A stretch of 64,000 bases of DNA, taken from positions 1-64,000 of the forward strand of contig JAJYLL010000010.1 of the NCBI GenBank assembly GCA_021787735.1. Direction: 5' to 3'. Both the position numbers and the translations under genes were made by a program. Positions within the stretch are counted from its first letter, which is position 1. Each line of letters begins with the position of its first letter. This DNA is from Acidobacteriota bacterium (GTDB lineage Bacteria > Acidobacteriota > Terriglobia > UBA7540). This document shows, in pieces, positions 35,210 through 44,470 of the stretch. The notes under the pieces were generated by a model. It searched no databases. It saw only the letters and a program-made list of their open reading frames with translations, and was not told the origin of the DNA.

Positions 35210-37708
35210 TTACGCCACGGCGGGGCGGGGTGTCACCTGCTCGGCATCGATGGTGGCCGTGGCGGATTCGAGCCCGGGCGATGACGCCTGCACGGTGATC
35301 TGGCCCGCCTGCTTTGTTCCCTGCACGATGGCCGCGCAGAGGCCGTTGAATGCGTGGCGCTCGCTCGCCTTGTCGGCTTCGTGGCTTGAGGGATCGCCAT
35401 TGCCCACGCCAATCAGCTTTCCGCTGCCCGAAACCTGGAAGCTGATCAGGTTGTCGGCCTCGGGAACCACGCGGCCCTGCGAGTCCACCACGCTTACGGC
35501 GACAACGGAAACGTCTTCGCCATCGGCGCCGATTTTCGCACGATCAGGCTGGAGCACGATTTTTGCCGGCTTGCCGGTGGTTTCCCTTTTGTCGGTCATC
35601 ACTTGCTTGCCACCCTTGTAACCACGGGCTTCGATCACTCCCGGCATGTAGTTCACTTTCCAGGCCGCGTGCGAATTCTTTTCCACCGTTTTGGCACCCA
35701 GGCTTTTGCCGTTCAGGAACAGCTCCACCTTGTCCAGATTGGTGAAGCACCAGACGTCAATGGGCTTGCCTTCCTGGTCCCATGTCCAGTGCGGGAACAG
35801 ATGCAGTACGGGCTTATCGCCCCACCACGCTTTGTAGTAATAACCGAGGTCTTTGAAAAAGCCGCAGGTGTCGAGCACGCCGAAGTGCGAACTGATGCAC
35901 GGCCAGCCGTAGGGCGTGGGCTCGCCGCGATAGTCAAAGCCGGTCCAGACAAAGCCGCCGGAAAGCCACGGGCGCTCATCGTAAATCTGCCACCACTCTT
36001 CCGCGGACGTGGCCCAGGGCGGATAGTTCTCGTCGTAAGAGCTGACGTAACCGCTCTCCGGGTCGTTGAAATAAATCCCGCGCGTAGAAACGGTGCTGGC
36101 CACCTCCGTGCCCACAGCGGGCTGGTTGGGAAACTTCCGGCGATATGCGTCAATCTCAGGCGCGTGCTTGTAATTAAATCCCATCACATCAAGCACGGTG
36201 GAAATGCCTTCGCCCCAGCCGCCGTTCATGGCCTGGGTGATGGGGCGCGTGGGATCGAGGCGATGGACCAGCCGCTTCATGGTGCGGCAGATGCGCGCGC
36301 CGCGTGCGGTGCCCTGTTCCTGCTCTTCGTTGCCGGTGGACCAGAAGACCACGCTGGGATGGTTGCGGTCGCGCCGGACCAGGCGGCTCAACTGGCTGAG
36401 TCCTTCCGGAACGGATGAGAACATACGGGTTTCATCCAGCACGACAATGCCGAGCCGGTCGCAGGCATCCATCAGCTCGGGAGTCGGCGGATTGTGCGAT
36501 GTGCGCAGGCCGTTTGAGCCCAACTCCTTCAGCCTTGCAATGCGGTAATATTGCAGGCGGTCCGGCAGCGCGATGCCCACGCCGGCATGGTCCTGATGGT
36601 TGCAGGTCCCCTTGATCTTTACCGGCTTGCCGTTCAGGAAGAAGCCGTTGTCCTTGTCAAAGTGAATGGTGCGAATACCAAAAGGAGTCTCATACGTGTC
36701 CGCTGCCGTTCCGCCGGCCTCAACGGTGGTTTCCAGGCGGTACATGTGTGGCGTTTCAATCGACCAGAGCTGCGGGTTGCTGACCTTGACCTTCTGGGTG
36801 ATTTTTCGCCGCTGCCAGGCCGGAATTTGAACGGGCTCCGAGCGGTGCGTGGCCACTACGTTGCCCTTGCCGTCCACAATCCTTGAGACGACCCTGCAGG
36901 AGGCATCAGCATCCTGATCGTTGCCGACCTCGGTGGCGATGGTGAGCGTGGCCGAGTTGTTCGCGACTTCCGAAGTCACAAAAGTGCCCCATTGCGGCAC
37001 ATGCACGGGATTTGTCTTTACCAGCCAGACGTGCCGGTAGATTCCCGCGCCTTCGTACCACCATCCTTCATGCTCCGTTGCATCCACGCGGACCACCAGG
37101 ATGTTTTTGCGGCCGTAGTAGGCCTGGTCCGTAATGTTGTAGGAAAAGGGCGCGTAACCGCTCAGATTGCGCCCGAGATAGTTTCCGTTCAACGCCACCA
37201 TCGAGTCACGAAAGACGCCGTCAAATTCCAGGCTGAGCCGGCTCCCCCGGTCGCTTTCAGCAATCTCAAACACGCGCCGGTACCAGCCAACGCTGGTTTG
37301 CGGGTAAGGCCTGCCGAGCGGCTTGGAACCGTGGGCGGTGAGCCATTTGTCATTGTGGAAAGGCAACGCGACGCCCCAGTCATGGGGAACGTCAACGGCT
37401 TCCCAATCGCTGTCATCAAAATCGGGCCGCGAGGGTTTGAAGAAGTCGCCGGTCTTCTGATAAGCGCGGCCGAGGCCGTAATCAAAATCCTTTGAGGGAT
37501 CAGCGGCGTTTCCCAGATGAAAGTGCCAGCCGAAATCCAGCAGAAGTCGCTCGCGCGATGAGCCGGACGAAGCGGGCTGATTTACCTCTGCCGCAAGCGC
37601 CCTGCCGGGCGTCGCCAGCAGCTCGCTGGTCCCCTGCCCCAGAGAGGCTGCACCGGCTGATACGACGATACCGTTCTTCAAAAAATCACGTCTTGTCCAG
37701 TTTGGCAT
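35210..37708 (-). CDS. Tat-exported glycoside hydrolase family 2 (beta-galactosidase-like)
   Basis: 832 residues. The twin-arginine signal RRDFLK is at residues 5-10. Then follow a GH2 sugar-binding domain (about 60-230), an Ig-like domain (about 240-340), the catalytic barrel (about 345-640) and two C-terminal Ig-like domains. Acid/base Glu lies in STGNEE and the nucleophile Glu in AVGTEVAS. SHNPPTPELMDACDRLG is the usual GH2 barrel motif. It probably hydrolyses beta-galactosides or other plant beta-linked sugars outside the cytoplasm. AGGAG precedes the ATG. It is not in an obvious operon. Confidence 0.92.
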   Translation of the reverse strand: MPNWTRRDFLKNGIVVSAGAASLGQGTSELLATPGRALAAEVNQPASSGSSRERLLLDFGWHFHLGNAADPSKDFDYGLGRAYQKTGDFFKPSRPDFDDSDWEAVDVPHDWGVALPFHNDKWLTAHGSKPLGRPYPQTSVGWYRRVFEIAESDRGSRLSLEFDGVFRDSMVALNGNYLGRNLSGYAPFSYNITDQAYYGRKNILVVRVDATEHEGWWYEGAGIYRHVWLVKTNPVHVPQWGTFVTSEVANNSATLTIATEVGNDQDADASCRVVSRIVDGKGNVVATHRSEPVQIPAWQRRKITQKVKVSNPQLWSIETPHMYRLETTVEAGGTAADTYETPFGIRTIHFDKDNGFFLNGKPVKIKGTCNHQDHAGVGIALPDRLQYYRIARLKELGSNGLRTSHNPPTPELMDACDRLGIVVLDETRMFSSVPEGLSQLSRLVRRDRNHPSVVFWSTGNEEQEQGTARGARICRTMKRLVHRLDPTRPITQAMNGGWGEGISTVLDVMGFNYKHAPEIDAYRRKFPNQPAVGTEVASTVSTRGIYFNDPESGYVSSYDENYPPWATSAEEWWQIYDERPWLSGGFVWTGFDYRGEPTPYGWPCISSHFGVLDTCGFFKDLGYYYKAWWGDKPVLHLFPHWTWDQEGKPIDVWCFTNLDKVELFLNGKSLGAKTVEKNSHAAWKVNYMPGVIEARGYKGGKQVMTDKRETTGKPAKIVLQPDRAKIGADGEDVSVVAVSVVDSQGRVVPEADNLISFQVSGSGKLIGVGNGDPSSHEADKASERHAFNGLCAAIVQGTKQAGQITVQASSPGLESATATIDAEQVTPRPAVA

Positions 37709-38081
37709 TTTTCACTCCTGTGTTGATGACGTGCGAATTGGGTCGTGCAAGCCAACTTCGGATTCAAGTGGCGGTTTGCCATGATTGGAAACCCAAGATT
37801 ATATCTCTGGATAAGGTCTAAATCGCCACGAATATGGAGGAAAGTGCTGGTCGTGTGCCATGGAGCCATTCGACAGACTTAAACTGGGATATCGGTCCGC
37901 GATCAATTTCTTAGGACAAGTTAACACTGCAGGCCGGTGGGCGGCACCCCAGGGGCAACGTGCAGCGCCCGCAGGCACAAGGAAGGGCGCTGATCGGGAT
38001 TGCGCGATAACCCTTGGAAATGCATTAATATATAGCAATTTCGCGCCTCGTAATATAAAGAAACCGGCAAATTGCATTGAC

Positions 38082-38106
38082 TAGAATTGTGCGAAAGTGC
38101 ACAATT
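38082..38106 (+). promoter_or_regulatory. -10 hexamer overlapped by a 22-bp palindrome upstream of ccmE
   Basis: TAGAAT (38082-38087, five of six matches to a -10) overlaps the palindrome AATTGTGC-GAAAGT-GCACAATT (38085-38106). The palindrome has the same half-site spacing as the CRP/FNR sites elsewhere but the half site is TGTGC. Its place over the start region suggests repression of the ccm operon. Confidence 0.5.
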
Positions 38107-38172
38107 AAGGGTTAAAAGCCCAAAGAACCTTGCAGGCGGGAAGTGTAATTGCCAGAGAGGAAGGTTAGGCTC

Positions 38173-38616
38173 GTGGCGAACAAGAATAAGAAGCTTAAAT
38201 TTGGAATTGGGATTGCGATCATCCTTGTTGCTGTGGGGTGGGAGGCCGTTTCCGGTTTTCAAGAATCCAAGACATACTATGTCACCGTGAAGGAACTGAC
38301 CTCTGGGAAAGTCAGCCATGAGCATGTGCGTGTGGGGGGAGTCATCGTTCCAGGGTCCATTCACCGAAGTGGTCAGAGCCTAACGTTCCGCATCTCTCAA
38401 GATGACATATCAATTCCTGTAACCTACGTCGGCAATGAAACCCTGCCCGATGACTTCAAGGGTGGCGCCAATGCGATTGTAGAGGGCGATTACACGGCCG
38501 ACGGCACTTTCCGCGCCCAGCAGGTCCAGGCAAAATGCGCCTCCAAGTATAAGGCCGTACCTGTCGCTCCCACGGGAACCAATGTTGCTTCCAAAGTGGC
38601 ATCGTACGGCGAGTGA
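38173..38616 (+). CDS. ccmE: cytochrome c maturation haem chaperone, Cys-type CcmE
   Basis: 147 residues from the GTG at 38173 (AGGAAGG upstream). One N-terminal membrane helix is followed by a beta-barrel with VRVGGVIVPGSI and FKGGANAIVEGDY, matching CcmE. The haem-binding residue is normally His in H-x3-Y; here the motif is CASKY, i.e. C-x3-Y. Cys-type CcmE is known from some archaea and sulfate reducers. It covalently holds haem in the periplasm and hands it to apocytochromes. First gene of the ccm operon. Confidence 0.9.
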   Translation: MANKNKKLKFGIGIAIILVAVGWEAVSGFQESKTYYVTVKELTSGKVSHEHVRVGGVIVPGSIHRSGQSLTFRISQDDISIPVTYVGNETLPDDFKGGANAIVEGDYTADGTFRAQQVQAKCASKYKAVPVAPTGTNVASKVASYGE

Positions 38617-38712
38617 AGATTGAAATTGGTCGCAGCCTTTTCCATCATGCTCAACTTTCCTGATAAGGCCAAAATGCTGGACGCAGATCCAAACAGGGGG
38701 ATCTAAGCCACT

Positions 38713-40737
38713 ATGAATCAAGTCGGAGCCGTAGGTCTCATCGCCGCCTTGGTGTTTGCTGTTTATGGGATGATCACTGGCGCTGCAGCAGGAAAGTTGC
38801 GCAGCCCGAGGATGCTGAAAAGCGCGCAACGCGCCGTCCTGGGCTTTTTCGCCATGACGACACTGGCGGTTGTGTCGCTTGAATACCTGGTTCTCACAAA
38901 CAATTTCCACAGCGCCTACGTAGCTGAATATTCCAGCCGTGCGCTTCCGGTGCTCTACAAGATCCCCGTCTTGTGGGCAGGGCAACAAGGCTCGCTGCTG
39001 TTCTGGACCTGGCTGTTGTCAATTTATGTGGCGGCGGCCGTCCTGCTCAATCGGAAGAAGAACCGGCAGTTGATGCCTTATATCATTGCGATCTCCATGG
39101 GCGTGGGCACGTTTTTCTCCATGGTGACTTTCTCCGTGGCCAATCCTTTCAATGAGCTCAACCTCGCCAGCGCCAGCGGAGTCACGCCATACGCGCCTCC
39201 TGATGGAAACGGCCTCAATCCTGCCTTGCAATTCCATTCAATGGTGGCCCATCCTCCGATGCTTTACCTCGGCTATGTCGGAATGGCCATCCCATTTGCG
39301 TTTGCCATGTCGGCCTTGATGACGCGCCAGTTGGGCGATAATTGGATTCGCGTAACCCGCCGATGGGTCATGGTGCCCTGGATGTTTCTGGGCATCGGCA
39401 TCGTGCTGGGCGGACAATGGGCCTATCATGTCCTTGGCTGGGGCGGGTACTGGGCATGGGACCCGGTGGAGAACGCCTCTCTGCTGCCGTGGCTTGCGGG
39501 CACGGCCTTCCTCCATTCGGTCATGATCCAGGAAAAGCGCGGCATGCTGAAAGTCTGGAACATGGTTCTGGTTATTCTGACTTTCTTCCTGTCCATTTTT
39601 GGAACGTTCCTGACGCGCAGTGGCATCATCTCCTCCGTTCACGCGTTTGCAAAGTCTGATATCGGGCCCTGGTTCTCGGTGTTTCTTGCCATCATCGCGG
39701 CATTTTCGCTGACAGTGCTCTTCCTGCGCCTTGATTTCCTGAAATCGGAGAACCGACTTGATTCCATCGCGTCGCGCGAAAGCGGGTTCCTGTTTAACAA
39801 CTGGATCCTGTTAGCTGCCGTGCTGGCAGTGCTTTGGGGCACCATTTTCCCGGTCATCTCCAAGGCCATAGAAAACGTCACCGTCACCGTGGGTCCGCCG
39901 TTTTTTAACAAGGTGATGATCCCTATCGGCTTGCTTCTGCTTTTCCTGACGGGTGCAGGGCCAATGCTGGCGTGGCGGAAGACCTCTTTTCAGAGCATTA
40001 AACGCAATTTCACGTTTCCTCTGATTTTTGCTGCAGTGGTCGGCGGAGTGATCTTTTATGCGGGTGTTCACCGCCTTTACACGTGGATGTCGCTATTCCT
40101 GTGCGCGTTTGTCGCCGCGAGCATTGTTGCGGAGTTTTACAAAGGCGCCCGCACACGAATGAAGTCAAGTAAGGAGAATTTTTTCGCGGCGCTTTACAAC
40201 CTGACCATGCGGAACACGCGCCGTTACGGCGGCTACGTTGTCCACTTTGGCATTGTTTTGCTCTTTGTAGGGTTTGCCGGGCAGGCTTTCCGGTATGAAA
40301 CCCAGGGATTGATGGGGCCGGGCGACCTTTTGCGGGCCAAGAATTACCTGTTCCGGTGTGAGGGCATCTCTACAGGCCAGAAGGCGAACTACCAGTATGA
40401 GACGGTGGATTTGAGCGTGACCAAAGACGGGCACGCGCTGACCGTTATGCATCCGGAAAGGCGATTTTATATGGCGGAGCAGCAACCTATCAGCCATATT
40501 GCTCTGCGTTCCAACCTGGCCCAGGACCTTTACGTCGTAACGGAGGGTACAGATCCGAATTCCGGCAAGGCCATCATTCATGTGATTATCAATCCGCTGG
40601 TGCAGTGGGTATGGATTGGCGGGATGGTCATCCTACTGGGAACGATCCTGGCGCTGATTCCCAGCAGCATCGAGCGGCAGATGGGAAAACTCCACAAGGA
40701 TCAGGAGGAAGCCGTTGCGGCGCACCATGTCGGCTAG
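38713..40737 (+). CDS. ccmF: haem lyase subunit CcmF
   Basis: 674 residues with about 14-15 membrane helices. The tryptophan-rich haem-handling motif WGGYWAWDPVEN and the flanking His residues (FHSMVAHPPMLYLGY) are diagnostic. The C-terminal periplasmic domain has RRYGGYVVHFGI then a soluble stretch and a last helix. It transfers haem from CcmE to apocytochrome c. It lies 96 bp after ccmE and overlaps the ccmH start. Confidence 0.95.
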   Translation: MNQVGAVGLIAALVFAVYGMITGAAAGKLRSPRMLKSAQRAVLGFFAMTTLAVVSLEYLVLTNNFHSAYVAEYSSRALPVLYKIPVLWAGQQGSLLFWTWLLSIYVAAAVLLNRKKNRQLMPYIIAISMGVGTFFSMVTFSVANPFNELNLASASGVTPYAPPDGNGLNPALQFHSMVAHPPMLYLGYVGMAIPFAFAMSALMTRQLGDNWIRVTRRWVMVPWMFLGIGIVLGGQWAYHVLGWGGYWAWDPVENASLLPWLAGTAFLHSVMIQEKRGMLKVWNMVLVILTFFLSIFGTFLTRSGIISSVHAFAKSDIGPWFSVFLAIIAAFSLTVLFLRLDFLKSENRLDSIASRESGFLFNNWILLAAVLAVLWGTIFPVISKAIENVTVTVGPPFFNKVMIPIGLLLLFLTGAGPMLAWRKTSFQSIKRNFTFPLIFAAVVGGVIFYAGVHRLYTWMSLFLCAFVAASIVAEFYKGARTRMKSSKENFFAALYNLTMRNTRRYGGYVVHFGIVLLFVGFAGQAFRYETQGLMGPGDLLRAKNYLFRCEGISTGQKANYQYETVDLSVTKDGHALTVMHPERRFYMAEQQPISHIALRSNLAQDLYVVTEGTDPNSGKAIIHVIINPLVQWVWIGGMVILLGTILALIPSSIERQMGKLHKDQEEAVAAHHVG

Positions 40738-41200
40738 CAGGCTGCTGAAGATTGTAGTGCTGGGCCTCGCTCTGGCCAGCGCGGCCATGGCAGCGCAAAC
40801 GCCTGCTCAGATCGGGAAGGACATTGGCAACAAGGTCATCTGCCTTTGCGGGTGCCAGACGAGCCTGAACGATTGCCCTATGCCGCATTGCGACGAGAAA
40901 GCGGCTGAGCGGCACTTGATTAGCATGGACCTTGCAGAAGGCAAGGCCGAACCCGTCATCCTTCAGGATCTTGTAAACAAGTACGGCGAAAGAGTTCTTG
41001 CCGCCCCGCCCGCGCATGGTTTTAACCTGACGGCATGGTTTCTTCCGGGCGTCGGATTGCTCATCGGATTGTTTCTGGCAATCACAATTGTCCGCAGGTG
41101 GCATCGGCCGGCCGTGCAAGCGGCAGCAACCCCAGCCGTTCCCCTGGACGGCAACCTCCGCAGCGCCGTGGAAAACGAAATGAAGAAGTACATTGACTGA
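40715..41200 (+). CDS. ccmH: CcmH-like apocytochrome thioreductase with extra cysteines
   Basis: 161 residues from a TTG at 40715, 6 nt after GGAGG; the ATG at 40727 is too far from it. Signal peptide, then the periplasmic domain VICLCGCQTSLNDCPMPHC, a membrane helix and a short tail. Ordinary CcmH has one C-x2-C pair; here the cysteines are spaced C-x-C-x-C-x6-C-x4-C, so metal binding or an altered thiol relay is possible. It overlaps the end of ccmF and is coupled to it. Confidence 0.82.
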   Translation: MRRTMSASRLLKIVVLGLALASAAMAAQTPAQIGKDIGNKVICLCGCQTSLNDCPMPHCDEKAAERHLISMDLAEGKAEPVILQDLVNKYGERVLAAPPAHGFNLTAWFLPGVGLLIGLFLAITIVRRWHRPAVQAAATPAVPLDGNLRSAVENEMKKYID

Positions 41201-41241
41201 TGTGACGCATTCGGTAGGTCGTGTGAAGCTAAGGTAAAAAG

Positions 41242-41694
41242 ATGGAACTGGGAATTGCAATTCTTTTGGTAATCGGGCTGGCCGTATTTACGATCACTCC
41301 CCTGCTGGCTCCCGAGGGCTCCGCGGAAGACGCTTTGCCCATTGATGTGACGCCGTTGACTGACTTGAAGCGGCGTAGAATGGTTGTCTACGAAAACCTC
41401 AAGGACCTTGAGTTCGAGTATGAAGCGGGAAAAGTAGCCAAAGACGACTATCAGTCCCTGAGGGAGAATCATCTGGCGGAAGCTGCCCAGTTGATGCTGG
41501 CGTCCCAGGAACAGGAGGAAATTACCGAAAACGACCTGCTGATCGAGAAACAAGTTGCCGAGCGGCGCGCGCAAAGGAAATCGAAGCGTCCGGACCCCTT
41601 CGTCTGCCCCGAATGTGAGTTCGAAAACCCGCTATCAGTAAAATATTGCGGCAATTGCGGCAAGGAATTGCCTCAACGCAGCCGCAAGAAATAA
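41242..41694 (+). CDS. CcmI-like membrane protein with C-terminal zinc ribbon
   Basis: 150 residues. N-terminal helix, then RRRMVVYENLKDLEFEYEAGKVAKDDYQ, which is the CcmI-like coiled-coil pattern. Instead of the TPR part there is a charged helix and a zinc ribbon (CPECEFENPLSVKYCGNCG). The ribbon would be cytoplasmic if the N-terminal helix is oriented as in CcmI. It probably assists cytochrome c assembly; the zinc-ribbon fusion is not part of classical CcmI. Confidence 0.65.
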   Translation: MELGIAILLVIGLAVFTITPLLAPEGSAEDALPIDVTPLTDLKRRRMVVYENLKDLEFEYEAGKVAKDDYQSLRENHLAEAAQLMLASQEQEEITENDLLIEKQVAERRAQRKSKRPDPFVCPECEFENPLSVKYCGNCGKELPQRSRKK

Positions 41695-41750
41695 ACCAGG
41701 TGAAGTTCCGCCGTGCGGCGGTGCCTTGCAGAGTTGAATCCTTGTACCAA

Positions 41751-43004
41751 GTGAAAAGAAAAACTACATTTGCTATCCTGACGGCCATTGCATTTTTTGC
41801 CGTCTTTTTTGGAACCCCACGCCGCGCCCTCGCGGCCCAGATTCAGGGGCAGGTTTCCAATGGTACAACCCAGCAACCGCTGGCCAACCAGAAAATAGAC
41901 ATCGTCAGCCCGCAGGGCGGCATGTCAGTTGTCGGCCGAGCCACCACCGACGCGAGCGGCCATTTTGTCGTCGACAGTAGCCAGATCGACACCAATGGTT
42001 TTTTCCTGCTGCAGACAACTTATCAGGGCGTGGATTACTACGCGCCGGTTAAATTCGACCCTAGCGGAAATGCTGCCGTCAACATTACGGTTTACGAATC
42101 CACCACCAAAGAGCCCGCGCTTCAGATAAGCTCCGCCCGGGTGATTGTGCGTGCGGAAGGAACGCAGGCGCACGTGCAGGAGCTGTTTGCAGTCGAGAAC
42201 GGGACACAGAAGGCCTACCGGAGTTCCAAGGGAACGTTCGGGTTCCACGTTCCTCCCGACGTAAGCAACCCCACTGTGGCCGCCATCGGACTGATGAACA
42301 TGCCTTTGCCTCAAACTGCGGGAAAGGGCAAAAAGCCGGGCGACTTTTACATCACATACCCGTTGAAGCCCGGGATGAACGTGATGATGGTGTCGTACGA
42401 TACGGATTACGGTTCTCGGCAACTGAACCTGGACAACAGCGTTGCTTATCCGATTGGGCGTATACAGCTTTTTGTGATTCCGCCAAGCCTCACGGTCAAA
42501 TCGAAATTGTTTTCTCCCGCCGGCCAGGACTCCGATAGCGGCGCGCAAGTCTATGAGGCAAGCGGGCTGAAAGCCGGCGCCGCATTCGCGGCCCAGATCT
42601 CCGGAGAACCAGCCTCGGCTAGCGAACAGGCAAACAACGCCGGCCAGCAACAGGAAGGCGACCAGGTCAAGATTGTCCCGGACTCGATTACTTCCGTCGG
42701 CGTTCCCTTCATGCTCTGTTTTCTGCTCTTTTTATTGTGGGCGCTGGGTATTCGAGTAGCCAAGGAATGGCCCCGCTGGAAGGCCAAGCAGCAGGGCAGT
42801 CCGGTCCAGAAACAGTTTCGGGACAAAATGGAAACTCTGATAAACTCCATTGCGGACATCGATGAGCTGTTTGCCTCCGGCAAAATCGCTGAAAAACAAT
42901 ATTGGAAGGAACGCTTGGAACTGAAGGCGAAGGCCGTAGCCATTTTGAAGGCTGGGCCTTCCACAAAATCCAAGCCTTATGGCTCCCCAAGATCGCAACG
43001 CTAA
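41751..43004 (+). CDS. secreted/membrane protein of the ccm operon with carboxypeptidase-regulatory-like domain
   Basis: About 417 residues from a GTG at 41751 (a TTG at 41742 is possible; neither has a strong ribosome site). Signal peptide, then an Ig-like carboxypeptidase-regulatory domain (QIQGQVSNGTTQQPLANQKI), beta-rich middle, and a C-terminal membrane helix (VPFMLCFLLFLLWALGI). The tail repeats the coiled-coil pattern IADIDELFASGKIAEKQYW seen in the previous gene. No catalytic motif recognised. The end overlaps ccmA by 26 nt, so it belongs to the operon. Confidence 0.7.
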   Translation: MKRKTTFAILTAIAFFAVFFGTPRRALAAQIQGQVSNGTTQQPLANQKIDIVSPQGGMSVVGRATTDASGHFVVDSSQIDTNGFFLLQTTYQGVDYYAPVKFDPSGNAAVNITVYESTTKEPALQISSARVIVRAEGTQAHVQELFAVENGTQKAYRSSKGTFGFHVPPDVSNPTVAAIGLMNMPLPQTAGKGKKPGDFYITYPLKPGMNVMMVSYDTDYGSRQLNLDNSVAYPIGRIQLFVIPPSLTVKSKLFSPAGQDSDSGAQVYEASGLKAGAAFAAQISGEPASASEQANNAGQQQEGDQVKIVPDSITSVGVPFMLCFLLFLLWALGIRVAKEWPRWKAKQQGSPVQKQFRDKMETLINSIADIDELFASGKIAEKQYWKERLELKAKAVAILKAGPSTKSKPYGSPRSQR

Positions 43005-43713
43005 GCCGGTGCTGGAAGTCCGGAACGTGACCAAGTTCTTCGGCGACCTTGCAGCGCTGAAGGAGGTTTCGCTCGGCATCCGATGCGGCGAAACAGCGCT
43101 TCTTTACGGCCCGAATGGCGCGGGCAAGACAACGCTCTTGAGGATGCTTGCCTCACTGGCGCGGCCGAGTTGCGGCGAAATCCTCTTTGATGGCAAGAAC
43201 ATCGAGCATGACGGAGCGCGCGCCAAGGCGGCCATCGGCTTTGTTTCACATGCGACCTTCCTGTACGGAGAATTGACCGTCCGCGAGAATCTCAAGTTTT
43301 TCGGGAGCCTTTTCGGGCTGAGCCAGCTTGAAAAAAAGATTGACGGCGCACTTGAGATGTTTGATATGAGTTCGCGTCAGGACGTTTTCGCACGCGACCT
43401 TTCGCGAGGCTTGCAGCAACGCGCCTCTCTGGCCCGGGCCTTTCTGCACGACCCGGACTTCGTGATCCTCGACGAGCCCTTCACGGGGCTGGACCATCAG
43501 TCAGTGGAAAAGCTGGAAAACCTTTTGCACCGGTTGCCGGATCAGGGAAAAGCGCTGCTGTTCTCTACTCATGATTTCGAGCAGGGCGCCGCTCTGGCGA
43601 AACGCCTGATCGCGCTGAAGGCAGGACGGGTTCGTTACAACGGCCCCCTGGATATCGCGCCGTTTGAAAGCCTGGGCATCGTGCGGAGCAACGGGCAGGA
43701 TAGTAATGAGTAG
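42979..43713 (+). CDS. ccmA: haem/cytochrome c biogenesis ABC transporter ATPase
   Basis: 244 residues. Walker A GPNGAGKTT (48-56), signature LSRGLQQR, Walker B FVILDEPFTGLD and an H-loop STHD. It energises release of haem-loaded CcmE from CcmC via CcmB. The start codon is inside the previous gene and the end overlaps ccmB by 8 nt. Confidence 0.93.
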   Translation: MAPQDRNAKPVLEVRNVTKFFGDLAALKEVSLGIRCGETALLYGPNGAGKTTLLRMLASLARPSCGEILFDGKNIEHDGARAKAAIGFVSHATFLYGELTVRENLKFFGSLFGLSQLEKKIDGALEMFDMSSRQDVFARDLSRGLQQRASLARAFLHDPDFVILDEPFTGLDHQSVEKLENLLHRLPDQGKALLFSTHDFEQGAALAKRLIALKAGRVRYNGPLDIAPFESLGIVRSNGQDSNE

Positions 43714-44383
43714 CCTCAGAATCATCTGGAACATTCTGATCAAAGACCTTCGCGTCGAATGGCGAAACCGGGAAACGCTGGCCTCGATGTGTGTTTTTGG
43801 TCTGTTGATCGTGTTCCTCTTTAACTTTGCTTTTGAGACTGCCCGCGAAGAGACGTTGCGCCTGCTTCCGTCCGTCCTGTGGGTGGCGATTGCATTTGCG
43901 GGAGTTCTGGGCTTTAACCGCTCGTTCGCATCCGAGCGCGAAAATGCCTGCCTGGAGGGCATGACGCTGGCACCCGTGGATCCCAGCACGATCTTCGTGG
44001 GAAAGATGCTGGCAAACCTGATTTTTCTTGGAATCGCCGAAGTCGTGATGGTGTTTGCGGCCACGCTTTGGTTCAATGTTTCTTTTCTGCCGGCCCTTGG
44101 CCAGTTGCTGCTGATCGCCTTTTTCGGCACCCTGGGCTACGCCGCACTGGGTACAATTTTCGGTGCGATTGCCGCCAACACTCGCATGCGCGAGGTGATG
44201 TTGACGGTCCTGCAATTCCCCATCGCATTCTGGATTCTGATGCTTTCCATCGATTCCACGGGCAATGCCTTGCGCGGAAACCCGCAGGGCAACTGGATCG
44301 GAGGTATTGCACGAGTGGCAGGCATCAGCGTGGTTTTTACGGTTGCATCATACCTGCTTTTCGAATACGTCTTGGAAGAGTAA
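43706..44383 (+). CDS. ccmB: haem exporter membrane subunit CcmB
   Basis: 225 residues from the ATG at 43706; the longer frame begins inside ccmA. Six membrane helices with FNRSFASERENACLEGMTLAP, the CcmB signature. Forms the ABC complex with CcmA and CcmC. Confidence 0.93.
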   Translation: MSSLRIIWNILIKDLRVEWRNRETLASMCVFGLLIVFLFNFAFETAREETLRLLPSVLWVAIAFAGVLGFNRSFASERENACLEGMTLAPVDPSTIFVGKMLANLIFLGIAEVVMVFAATLWFNVSFLPALGQLLLIAFFGTLGYAALGTIFGAIAANTRMREVMLTVLQFPIAFWILMLSIDSTGNALRGNPQGNWIGGIARVAGISVVFTVASYLLFEYVLEE

Positions 44384-44470
44384 TCTGTTGATTTGCCGCA
44401 GGACCTGTGGGTCCAGGAACAGCAAGTTGATATCCTGGCCTTCCGTGGTTGCCAACAACAGGGGCATTGA

